Shown here: positions 1 through 7,099 of the stretch, in pieces
How the letters are laid out: every line of letters begins with the position of its first letter
Position numbering within the stretch: the first letter of the stretch is position 1
DNA from: Flavobacteriaceae bacterium
GTDB lineage: Bacteria; Bacteroidota; Bacteroidia; Flavobacteriales; Flavobacteriaceae
DNA: 34,211 bases
Reading direction: 5' to 3'
NCBI GenBank assembly: GCA_947373225.1
Contig: CANBWX010000025.1
Location: 1 to 34,211 of the forward strand
Translations under genes and position numbers: made by a program
The notes under the pieces: model-generated
The model's database searches: none
What the model saw: the letters and a program-made list of their open reading frames with translations, nothing else
Told to the model about the DNA's origin: nothing

Positions 1-79
1 TTTAATTAAGCTATTTTAGGACCCAATTCCACAAAGTAATAAACAGATCTAAGTTCAAAATAAAATCATTCACTAATAA

Positions 80-1192
80 TCATTTCAAATCTCCAACAAT
101 CAACTTTGCGGTTTTTTCGCTGGCGCCAATGCCTCCCAATTTTTCTTCCAAAACATCATATTGATGCAAAAGAGTTGCACGATAATTGGGTTCTAGAATC
201 TTCTTCAATTCTTCGCTAATACGTTTTGTGGTGTAATCGTCTTGTATTAATTCGGTAACCACTTCTTCGTCCATTATCAAGTTGACTAGCGAAATATATT
301 TTAGCGTGATGATGCGTTTTGCAATTTGGTACGAAGCCCAACTTCCTTTATAACAAACCACCTCAGGGACTTTAAAAAGAGCTGTTTCAAGCGTCGCCGT
401 TCCCGAAGTCACTAAAGCCGCCTTCGCATTTCGTAATAAATCATAGGTTTTATTTGAAATAAATTTGATGTTTTCATGGGTTATAAAATCTTCATAAAAA
501 GAAAATTCCTGACTTGGCGCGCCAGCAATCACAAATTGATAGTCCGGAAAATCATTGACAACGCTCAACATTACCGAAAGCATTTTGGTAATTTCCTGTT
601 TTCGGCTACCGGGTAAAATGGCAATTATAGGTTTTTCGTTTAATTGGTTTTCTTTTCTAAAAATGGAAGCGTCAATTAACGGTTGGTTATGAATCGCGTC
701 AATCAAAGGATGACCCACAAATTCAACCGGAAAATGATGCTTCTTTTCATAGAAATCCTTTTCGAAAGGTAGAATCACATACATTTTGTCGACATTGGAT
801 TTTATTTCAGCAATTCGGCTTTCTTTCCAAGCCCAAATTTGTGGCGAAATATAATAATGAGTTTTAATACCTTGTTCTTTTGCCCATTTTGCAATTCGCA
901 AATTGAAACCTGGATAATCTATAAAAACAATCACGTCAGGTTGAAAATCGGCAATGTCTTTTTTACAAATTTTGATATTGCCTAGAATCGTTTTCAGATT
1001 ATAAAGCACTTCGACGAAACCCATAAAAGCTAAATCGCGGTAATGTTTTACCAAAGTTCCGCCACTATTTTGCATCAAATCACCACCCCAAAACCGAATA
1101 TCGGCACTTGGATCTTCTTTATATAAAGCTTTCATCAAATTCGCTCCGTGCAAATCTCCCGAAGCTTCACCTGCTATAATGTAGTATTTCAT
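80..1192 (-). CDS. lpxB: Lipid-A-disaccharide synthase
   Basis: LpxB joins UDP-2,3-diacylglucosamine to lipid X to make the lipid A disaccharide, a cytoplasmic-face membrane step of outer-membrane lipid A synthesis. The 370-residue product is close to the usual family length. It begins with the family signature GEASGDLHGA (residues 8-17) and has PGSRKQEI near residues 194-201, typical of this GT-B fold glycosyltransferase (GT19). The ATG at 1192 is the natural start. The gene follows surE and a small membrane gene on the same strand but is separated by 231 bases that hold repeats and a likely promoter of its own. Nothing is truncated. Assignment is by recognised motifs and full-length similarity in character. 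Confidence 0.97.
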   Translation of the reverse strand: MKYYIIAGEASGDLHGANLMKALYKEDPSADIRFWGGDLMQNSGGTLVKHYRDLAFMGFVEVLYNLKTILGNIKICKKDIADFQPDVIVFIDYPGFNLRIAKWAKEQGIKTHYYISPQIWAWKESRIAEIKSNVDKMYVILPFEKDFYEKKHHFPVEFVGHPLIDAIHNQPLIDASIFRKENQLNEKPIIAILPGSRKQEITKMLSVMLSVVNDFPDYQFVIAGAPSQEFSFYEDFITHENIKFISNKTYDLLRNAKAALVTSGTATLETALFKVPEVVCYKGSWASYQIAKRIITLKYISLVNLIMDEEVVTELIQDDYTTKRISEELKKILEPNYRATLLHQYDVLEEKLGGIGASEKTAKLIVGDLK

Positions 1193-1206
1193 TTTTGAAG
1201 TTTAAT

Positions 1207-1238
1207 CAAATTTAGTTTTTTAGCCACGAATTACACAA
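1207..1238 (-). promoter_or_regulatory. Probable lpxB promoter (TTG-N21-TAAATTTG)
   Basis: On the minus strand TAAATTTG (1214-1207) matches the Bacteroidota -7 consensus TAnnTTTG, and TTG (1238-1236) lies 21 bases upstream. Transcription would begin just before the lpxB ATG at 1192, giving a very short leader. The TTG falls inside the second unit of the CAC(A/G)AATT repeat cluster. Inference from consensus only. Confidence 0.5.
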
Positions 1239-1256
1239 ATTTCCACAAATTAAATT
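1223..1256. repeat. Degenerate 9-10 base tandem repeat, CAC(G/A)AATT units
   Basis: Three successive units, CACGAATTA, CACAAATTTC and CACAAATTAA, start at 1225, 1234 and 1244. They lie in the spacer between the 90-residue membrane protein gene and lpxB. The units resemble the CACAGATT units at 1312-1340 in the same spacer, so this looks like a diverged copy of the same module. No coding potential is visible. Confidence 0.7.
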
Positions 1257-1310
1257 TAAGACTATAAAATTAATATCAGTATTCATTACAACTACCAAAA
1301 GAAAAACTTG

Positions 1311-1384
1311 CCACAGATTTCACAGATTCACACAGATTTTAGAAAAACACTAAAATTTTAAAAAAAATCTGTGTGAATCTGTGG
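1311..1384. repeat. CACAGATT tandem repeat with inverted copy (long hairpin)
   Basis: Three CACAGATT units begin at 1312, 1321 and 1331. The last two form a 20-base arm (1321-1340, CACAGATTCACACAGATTTT) that is exactly the reverse complement of 1364-1383, leaving a 23-base AT-rich loop. There is no long U tract immediately after either arm, so it is not a textbook terminator, although it could fold in RNA from either strand. It sits between two minus-strand genes. Confidence 0.85.
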
Positions 1385-1423
1385 TAAAAAAAATCATAGT
1401 AGAAGTTATACCTATTCATAAAT

Positions 1424-1696
1424 TTATGCAAAAAAAGTAAGGATGGCAATACTAATTACAGCCAAAACCACACCGCGAGCCATGATTTCTTTATTCAATT
1501 TTAATAAAATGGCAAAAGCAATTAAATCAAGAATAGAACCTAATGTCATTATTTTTCCAAGCTTGCCTTCTGATTTCATGATTTGAATTCCTGAAATAAA
1601 ACTAAAGTTAGTAAAAAGAGTAATGAATAAATAACTCCCAAGAACGGAGGCTAGAATTCCAATTACAAAACCAATTAAAATGTCTTTTTTAGTCAT
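1424..1696 (-). CDS. Small three-helix membrane protein, unknown function
   Basis: A 90-residue hydrophobic protein with about three membrane segments (roughly residues 7-30, 49-66 and 72-90) and short, mostly basic connecting stretches (KSEGKLGK near 41-48, LNKE near 67-70). The ATG at 1696 lies 8 bases inside the end of surE, so translation is probably coupled to surE. I recognise no named domain. The position between surE and lpxB suggests a housekeeping locus, but membership in an operon says nothing firm about function. The overlap with surE, a proper ATG and the clean membrane topology support it being a real gene. Confidence 0.8.
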   Translation of the reverse strand: MTKKDILIGFVIGILASVLGSYLFITLFTNFSFISGIQIMKSEGKLGKIMTLGSILDLIAFAILLKLNKEIMARGVVLAVISIAILTFFA

Positions 1697-2468
1697 TCCA
1701 TTTCCAAGTGTTAAGTTGCTGAATAGCGTGGTGTGCGGTCAAGTCAAATTGCACCGGAACCACCGAAATATAGCCATTGGCAAGAGCCCATTCATCTGTA
1801 TCTTCGCCTTTATCTTGGTTTACAAATTCTCCGGTTAGCCAATAATAATCGCGCCCTTGAGGCGTTTTTCGCTTGTCAAATTTTTCCATCCAAAGTGCTT
1901 TCGCTTGACGGCAAATTTTAATTCCCTGAATTTCATTCTCTTTCAACTTTGGGAAATTCACGTTCAAAACTACACTTTCTGGAAGTCCATTTTCTAAAAC
2001 TTCTAAAGTGATTGTCTTGATAAATGATTTTATTTGGTCAAAATCAGCATTCCAATCATAATCGGACAAGGAGAAACCGATGGCAGGAATGCCTTCGATG
2101 CCCGCTTCAACTGCGGCACTCATCGTTCCTGAATAAATCACATTGATAGAGGAATTGGAACCGTGATTAACGCCCGAAACACATAAATCAGGTTTTCGTT
2201 TCAGGATTTCGTTTACGGCCAGTTTTACACAATCTACAGGAGTTCCAGAGCAACTATATTCTAGAATGGCATCGTTTTCCTTCGATATTTTATTGATATA
2301 CAAAGTATCATTTATGGTTATAGAATGACCCGTTGCGCTTTGAGCACTGTCAGGAGCCACAACCACAACTGTTCCTATTTCTGCCATAACGGCAATCAAA
2401 GTCCTGATTCCAGGAGCCGAAATTCCATCATCGTTGGTTACCAGGATTAAAGGTTTGGCTTTTTTCAT
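1689..2468 (-). CDS. surE: 5'/3'-nucleotidase SurE
   Basis: SurE is a metal-dependent phosphatase acting on nucleoside monophosphates and short polyphosphates, linked to stationary-phase survival. The family N-terminus ILVTNDDGISAPG gives the metal-binding Asp pair at residues 13-14, and the conserved SGTPVDCV and SGVNHGSN blocks follow. An upstream in-frame extension to 2531 exists, but the ATG at 2468 places the motif where the family has it and gives 259 residues, near the usual 250-260. The last 8 bases overlap the start of the downstream membrane protein gene. The gene diverges from prc across a 195-base spacer. Confidence 0.95.
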   Translation of the reverse strand: MKKAKPLILVTNDDGISAPGIRTLIAVMAEIGTVVVVAPDSAQSATGHSITINDTLYINKISKENDAILEYSCSGTPVDCVKLAVNEILKRKPDLCVSGVNHGSNSSINVIYSGTMSAAVEAGIEGIPAIGFSLSDYDWNADFDQIKSFIKTITLEVLENGLPESVVLNVNFPKLKENEIQGIKICRQAKALWMEKFDKRKTPQGRDYYWLTGEFVNQDKGEDTDEWALANGYISVVPVQFDLTAHHAIQQLNTWKWND

Positions 2469-2536
2469 AGGGATATTTTCAAATTTACTTTTAAATAGAA
2501 TTAGGTAAAACAAAACGGTTTTCGCAAACAAAGAAA

Positions 2537-2544
2537 CAAAATTA
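2537..2544 (-). promoter_or_regulatory. Possible surE -7 element (TAATTTTG)
   Basis: Minus-strand TAATTTTG fits TAnnTTTG and would give a leader of about 60 bases to the ATG at 2468. No TTG at 17-23 bases upstream is seen. A second match, TAAATTTG at 2487-2480 with TTG 23 bases upstream, is so close to the ATG that it would leave almost no leader. The choice between them is open. Confidence 0.35.
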
Positions 2545-2615
2545 ATCTAGTTCGAAGATTAATCCCGAAACAAAAAAAACAATTTTATATCTTTAACAAA
2601 AATTTATGCGGGCCT

Positions 2616-2623
2616 TATATTTG
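2616..2623 (+). promoter_or_regulatory. prc: Probable prc -7 element (TATATTTG)
   Basis: TATATTTG matches TAnnTTTG and lies about 40 bases before the prc ATG at 2664. A clear TTG -33 element is not visible at the right distance. This is the only good match on the plus strand in the surE-prc divergent spacer. Confidence 0.5.
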
Positions 2624-2663
2624 TTGGCATGGTTTTTACCGTAATTTAGATTTTAAAATATTT

Positions 2664-4934
2664 ATGAATACTATTATTAACTTTATGAAAAGGAATTACA
2701 AAATACTCATTGCCGTCTTATTGCTTTCGGTGACATTATTTGCGTTTAAAATGAACTCGACTAAAAGCTCCGATCCAGAAAAGGATAAATTGCTTTTGGA
2801 GTTATTAACGTTTGTAATCCAAAAAGGGCATTACAATCCAGCCGCAATTGATGATAAATTTTCGAAAGGGGTTTACAAAGATTATATTAAGGCTTTGGAT
2901 CCATCCAAAAGATTTTTCTTGCAATCGGATATTGATGAGTTTTCGAAATATGAAACACTAATTGATGATGAAATTTTGAATAAAGATTTGACCTTTTTTG
3001 AACTTACTTACAACCGTTTGATCGAAAGAATGGGTGAAGGCAAAAAATTCTACAAAGAAATTTTAGCAACTCCTTTTGATTACACTGTAGACGAGAGTTT
3101 TAATACGGATTATGAGAAAGCGCCTTATGTAAAAAACATGCAGGAGTTGAGAGAAAGATGGCGTAAACAAATAAAATTGTCTACACTTTCGTCATTGACT
3201 GATAGATTAGAAATGCAGGAGAAAAAAGAAAAAGGAATTGTTGATAAAGATACTGTCACTAAGGCAAAAGTAGGCGATAAAATTAATGACGGTTTACATA
3301 ATTTGGATCAATCCAAAAGTGATAAATCATCGGTTAATGATAAACCAAAAACTTTTGCAGAACTAGAAAAAATCACCCGTGAAAGTTCTTTAAAATCATT
3401 AGACGAGTATTTTGGTTTTATGAGCGATTTAAGTCGTGATGAATGGTTTTCGGTTTATTTGAATTCTATCACAGAACGTTTTGATCCGCATACCAGTTAT
3501 TTAGCACCAGAAGAAAAAGAGCGTTTTGATGTGAGTATTAGCGGAAAATTCGAAGGTATTGGAGCGCGTCTTCAAAAGAAAAATGATTTTACCGAAATCA
3601 CCGAACTTATTTCTGGAGGTCCAGCTTGGAGAGGTAAACAATTGGAGTCTGGCGATGTAATTATGAAAGTTGCTCAAGGAGCTGCTGAACCAGTTGATAT
3701 TGTTGGAATGCGTCTTGACGATGTTGTCAAAAAAATAAAAGGACCAAAAGGTTCTGAAGTTCGCCTTACGGTAAAAAAAGTAGATGGATCGATTAAAACA
3801 ATTTCTATAATAAGAGACATTGTCGAAATTGAAGAAACTTACGCAAAATCGAGTATTGTTGAAAGAAATGGTTTGAAATATGGAGTGATATATTTACCAA
3901 AATTCTATATTGATTTCGAAAATAAAGACGGTAGAGATGCCGGAAAAGATATTGCAATCGAAGTGGAAGCTTTGAAAAAAGCAGGTGTAAATGGTATTGC
4001 GCTTGACGTTCGGGATGATGGTGGAGGATCATTATCTACGGTTGTTGATATTGCGGGATTATTTATAGAACAAGGACCAATTGTACAAATAAAATCTGCT
4101 GGAAGAAAAAAAGAAGTACTTTTTGACAGAGATAAAAAAATTGAGTGGGATGGACCATTAGTAATTATGGTCAATAGCTTTTCAGCATCTGCATCGGAGA
4201 TTTTGGCAGCAGCCATTCAAGATTATAAACGTGGAATTATCATTGGTAGCAAACAAACTTATGGTAAAGGAACCGTTCAAAACGTGATCGATTTGAATCA
4301 ATTTGTAAGAAGCAGTAACACGGGAGATTTAGGAGCTTTGAAAACAACAACCCAAAAATTTTATAGAATTAATGGTGGTTCAACACAGTTAGAAGGAGTA
4401 AGTAGTGATATTGTTATGCCAGATCGATATGCTTATTTGAAAATGGGAGAACGTGACGGAGACAACGCTATGCCATGGGATAAAATTGATCCAGCGGCTT
4501 ATACTGTTTGGGATCATACCGCAAATTTTGATAAGGCTATTGCAAACAGCAAGAAAAGAATTGCTCAAAGTTCTCAATTCAAATTAATTGAAGAAAATGC
4601 AAAATGGATTGATGCAAGAAGTAAAGATAATGGGTACAGCTTGAAGTTTGAAGAATTTAAAAAGAATCAGAAAGCAATTGAAACCGCTGGTAAAAAATAC
4701 AAATCTATTGCAGATTATGATTATCATTTGAAATTCACCTCTTTACCTGTTGAAGCTGAAGCTATGAAAAAAGATGCTTCACTTAAAGAAAAAAGAGAAA
4801 GATGGCACGAAAGTTTGTCTAAAGATATTTATGTTGAAGAGGCATTAAATGTTTTGGATGATTTACAAGAGAATGTTGTCGCCAAAAAAAATATTCAGGT
4901 TAGTGCCAAAAAAGAGAAATTAGTTAAATCATAA
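2664..4934 (+). CDS. prc: Tail-specific (C-terminal processing) protease, S41A family
   Basis: Periplasmic serine protease that recognises C-terminal tails and trims or degrades envelope proteins. It has an N-terminal hydrophobic segment at about residues 12-29 (signal peptide or anchor), the Tsp N-terminal helical domain to about 270, a PDZ domain at about 285-375, and the S41 catalytic core with SFSASASE at 505-512 (nucleophilic Ser) and TYGKGT at 532-537 (catalytic Lys 535). The C-terminal region of about 600-740 fits the Tsp C-terminal domain. At 756 residues it is somewhat longer than E. coli Prc; part of the excess is a charged, low-complexity stretch around 183-230. ATG at 2664 chosen; an in-frame ATG at 2685 is also possible. 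A terminator follows at 4962-4999. Confidence 0.95.
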   Translation: MNTIINFMKRNYKILIAVLLLSVTLFAFKMNSTKSSDPEKDKLLLELLTFVIQKGHYNPAAIDDKFSKGVYKDYIKALDPSKRFFLQSDIDEFSKYETLIDDEILNKDLTFFELTYNRLIERMGEGKKFYKEILATPFDYTVDESFNTDYEKAPYVKNMQELRERWRKQIKLSTLSSLTDRLEMQEKKEKGIVDKDTVTKAKVGDKINDGLHNLDQSKSDKSSVNDKPKTFAELEKITRESSLKSLDEYFGFMSDLSRDEWFSVYLNSITERFDPHTSYLAPEEKERFDVSISGKFEGIGARLQKKNDFTEITELISGGPAWRGKQLESGDVIMKVAQGAAEPVDIVGMRLDDVVKKIKGPKGSEVRLTVKKVDGSIKTISIIRDIVEIEETYAKSSIVERNGLKYGVIYLPKFYIDFENKDGRDAGKDIAIEVEALKKAGVNGIALDVRDDGGGSLSTVVDIAGLFIEQGPIVQIKSAGRKKEVLFDRDKKIEWDGPLVIMVNSFSASASEILAAAIQDYKRGIIIGSKQTYGKGTVQNVIDLNQFVRSSNTGDLGALKTTTQKFYRINGGSTQLEGVSSDIVMPDRYAYLKMGERDGDNAMPWDKIDPAAYTVWDHTANFDKAIANSKKRIAQSSQFKLIEENAKWIDARSKDNGYSLKFEEFKKNQKAIETAGKKYKSIADYDYHLKFTSLPVEAEAMKKDASLKEKRERWHESLSKDIYVEEALNVLDDLQENVVAKKNIQVSAKKEKLVKS

Positions 4935-4961
4935 AATGCTTTTTAATATAAACTAGAGATG

Positions 4962-4999
4962 CGCTTCGGAAATTTAAAGTTAATTTCTGGAGCGTTTTT
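4962..4999 (+). terminator. Intrinsic terminator after prc
   Basis: Arms 4962-4974 and 4982-4994 form a 13-pair stem with two G-U wobbles and a 7-base loop, followed by TTTTT and another T-rich run. It sits 28 bases after the prc stop and before the nuclease gene. Confidence 0.8.
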
Positions 5000-5036
5000 G
5001 TTTTATAGCTTTTGTAACTAATAAATTTATGTCAAA

Positions 5037-5846
5037 ATGAAAACTATCCAAAAACTATCAATTTACTTTTTATTGAGTATAACTCTTTTGGTTTCCTGCA
5101 AAAAGAATTCAGAAAATGGTTTTGCAACGCAATCAAGTTATCAAAATAACAAAACAAATCAAGATGAATCCTTTGATTTCTTGCCAACATCTACTACAAA
5201 TCAAATTGTAAAACATGATTATTACACATTGTCTTATAGTGAAAATCAGGAACAAGCGGAATGGGTTGCTTATGATTTGAAAAAAAGTTATGTAGTGAAT
5301 AATCATTTCAAGAGACCTTTTTTTGTTCAGGATCCACTAGTAAAGACAGGTTCTGCCGATTGGCGTAATTATAAAAATTCAGGTTATGACAAAGGCCATC
5401 TTTGTGCCGCAGCCGATATGGAATTTAACGCTAATGCTTATAAGGATACTTTTTTCACTTCGAATATTTCACCTCAAGTTCATGATTTTAATGATGGTGT
5501 TTGGAATAGATTAGAAGAGAAAGTTCGTTATTGGGCAGAAAAATATGATGGGGTTTATGTGGTTACAGGAGGGGTTTTAAAAGGTTCACTTGTAACAATT
5601 GGACGAGAAAATGTTTCGGTGCCAAAGTATTTCTACAAAGTGCTATTGAATAAGTCGAATGGGAACTATAAAATGATTGCTTTTTTAGTTCCAAACGCAG
5701 CAAGTGATAAACCATTGTATGATTTTGTAGTCCCAGTAGACAGTATCGAAAAACTTACTGGAATTGATTTCTTTCCACAATTAGATGACGCAACCGAAGA
5801 TCGTTTAGAAAAAAGCAGCGATTATAAAGATTGGAGTTTTAATTAA
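5037..5846 (+). CDS. DNA/RNA non-specific endonuclease, lipoprotein
   Basis: A 269-residue nuclease of the NUC1/EndoG (beta-beta-alpha-metal) family. A lipoprotein signal peptide ends at LLVSC (Cys21), so the protein is probably anchored in the envelope. The active-site block is YDKGHLCAAADM with the general-base His at 121; the usual DRGH is DKGH here. TSNISPQ (141-147) carries the expected metal-binding Asn region, and VWNRLE follows at 155-160. The family cleaves single- and double-stranded DNA and RNA with Mg2+. Its stop codon abuts the rodA stop codon with no spacer. It follows prc after a terminator, so it is probably a separate unit. Likely role is nutrient scavenging or degradation of extracellular nucleic acid; no immunity gene or phage context is seen. 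Confidence 0.9.
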   Translation: MKTIQKLSIYFLLSITLLVSCKKNSENGFATQSSYQNNKTNQDESFDFLPTSTTNQIVKHDYYTLSYSENQEQAEWVAYDLKKSYVVNNHFKRPFFVQDPLVKTGSADWRNYKNSGYDKGHLCAAADMEFNANAYKDTFFTSNISPQVHDFNDGVWNRLEEKVRYWAEKYDGVYVVTGGVLKGSLVTIGRENVSVPKYFYKVLLNKSNGNYKMIAFLVPNAASDKPLYDFVVPVDSIEKLTGIDFFPQLDDATEDRLEKSSDYKDWSFN

Positions 5847-7082
5847 CTACCACTCATTTACTTTATTGGCATCCATTTTAATAAAAATAAACAACAATAT
5901 CGTGAATCCCCAAAGACCGGAACCTCCATACGAAAAGAAGGGAAGTGGTACACCCACGGTTGGAAAAATTCCCAATACCATTGATATATTTACAAAAAAG
6001 TGAATGAATAAAATTCCAGCAACACAATAGCCATAAACTCGACTGAATTTAGTTTTTTGTCTTTCGGCGAGGTAAATTATTCTAAGAAATAAACCCACAA
6101 AAAGGCCTATTACAACTAGTGTACCTAAAAATCCCCATTCTTCACCTACGGTAGTAAAAATATAATCAGTATGTTGTTCAGGAACAAAACCTCCTTTGGT
6201 TTGGGTTCCTTCTAGGAACCCTTTTCCAAACCATCCACCAGATCCTATGGCTATTTTAGCTTGATTAGTATTATACCCAATGCCTTTCACATCTAATGAT
6301 TTTCCTAACAAAATATTAAAACGATCTCGATGATGTTGTTTAAATACATGTTCGAAAATATAATTTACAGACAAAACAAATCCAGAAATGAGTGCAAAAA
6401 GTATTCCGCTTAAAACGATATTTCTTTCGGATAATCTTGATTTGAAATGAATAAAAAGAATTACTAAAAACGCTATGAGAATTACATATTGAGTTTGCAA
6501 AACGAGAGTTAATACGAATAAAAGAATGGCTGTAAATCCAGTCAACACATACCATGAAGGCAATCCCTCACGATATAAGACTATTATAAATATGCTATAA
6601 ATAAGTGCGCTTCCTGGATCAGGTTGTGGTAATATTAGCATTACAGGTAAAAAAACAATAGCCAAAGCTTGAATTTGTCTATTGACATCCTTCAAATTTA
6701 TTTGAGTGTCACTTAAATATTTGGCTAATGCCAATGATGTTGCGGCTTTTGCAAATTCTGAAGGTTGAAGTGTAAATCCTCCAAAACTATACCAACAGCG
6801 TTGACCGGCAATAACTTTACCAAATGCAAATAATCCTAATAATGATAATAAGGAAATTCCAAAAATTATACTTGCATATTTTTCGTAAAATTTTCCGTCA
6901 ATAGAAAGGATAATGAAAATTAATGGAATTGCTAATACTATAAAGACAAGCTGTTTTTGGTAAGTGTCTTCCAAGGATGATAACGAAGAAGAATATATAT
7001 TTAACCATCCCATTATTACTAATGCAATATAGATGATGATACAAATCCAGTCGAGATTGTTCGTTATACTTTGATTTTTCAT
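5847..7082 (-). CDS. rodA: Rod shape-determining glycosyltransferase RodA
   Basis: RodA is the SEDS-family peptidoglycan polymerase of the elongasome, working with PBP2. The 411-residue polytopic protein starts with NLDWICIIIYIALVIMGWLN and has the SEDS hallmarks, including QPSEFAK, QPDPGSALI and the C-terminal PLPFFSYGGSG. About ten membrane segments are apparent. ATG at 7082. It is the last gene of the cluster, 17 bases after mrdA, the usual partner arrangement. The plus-strand nuclease ends exactly where rodA ends, and no terminator is seen between them. Confidence 0.97.
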   Translation of the reverse strand: MKNQSITNNLDWICIIIYIALVIMGWLNIYSSSLSSLEDTYQKQLVFIVLAIPLIFIILSIDGKFYEKYASIIFGISLLSLLGLFAFGKVIAGQRCWYSFGGFTLQPSEFAKAATSLALAKYLSDTQINLKDVNRQIQALAIVFLPVMLILPQPDPGSALIYSIFIIVLYREGLPSWYVLTGFTAILLFVLTLVLQTQYVILIAFLVILFIHFKSRLSERNIVLSGILFALISGFVLSVNYIFEHVFKQHHRDRFNILLGKSLDVKGIGYNTNQAKIAIGSGGWFGKGFLEGTQTKGGFVPEQHTDYIFTTVGEEWGFLGTLVVIGLFVGLFLRIIYLAERQKTKFSRVYGYCVAGILFIHFFVNISMVLGIFPTVGVPLPFFSYGGSGLWGFTILLFIFIKMDANKVNEW

Positions 7083-7099
7083 TTGAAATAAATCGCTTG

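Noticed and set aside
1-79. Possible end of a further minus-strand gene or a 20-codon frame from a GTG
   Set aside because: The frame is short, has no recognisable sequence and no ribosome-binding context; 1-79 shows nothing I can support.
3905-4216. 103-codon open frame antisense to prc
   Set aside because: Lies wholly over the conserved S41 catalytic core of prc; composition follows the complement of that gene.
5037-5846. The nuclease as a phage or toxin-system component
   Set aside because: It has a lipoprotein signal peptide and no immunity or phage gene nearby; NUC1-type secreted nucleases are common in flavobacteria.
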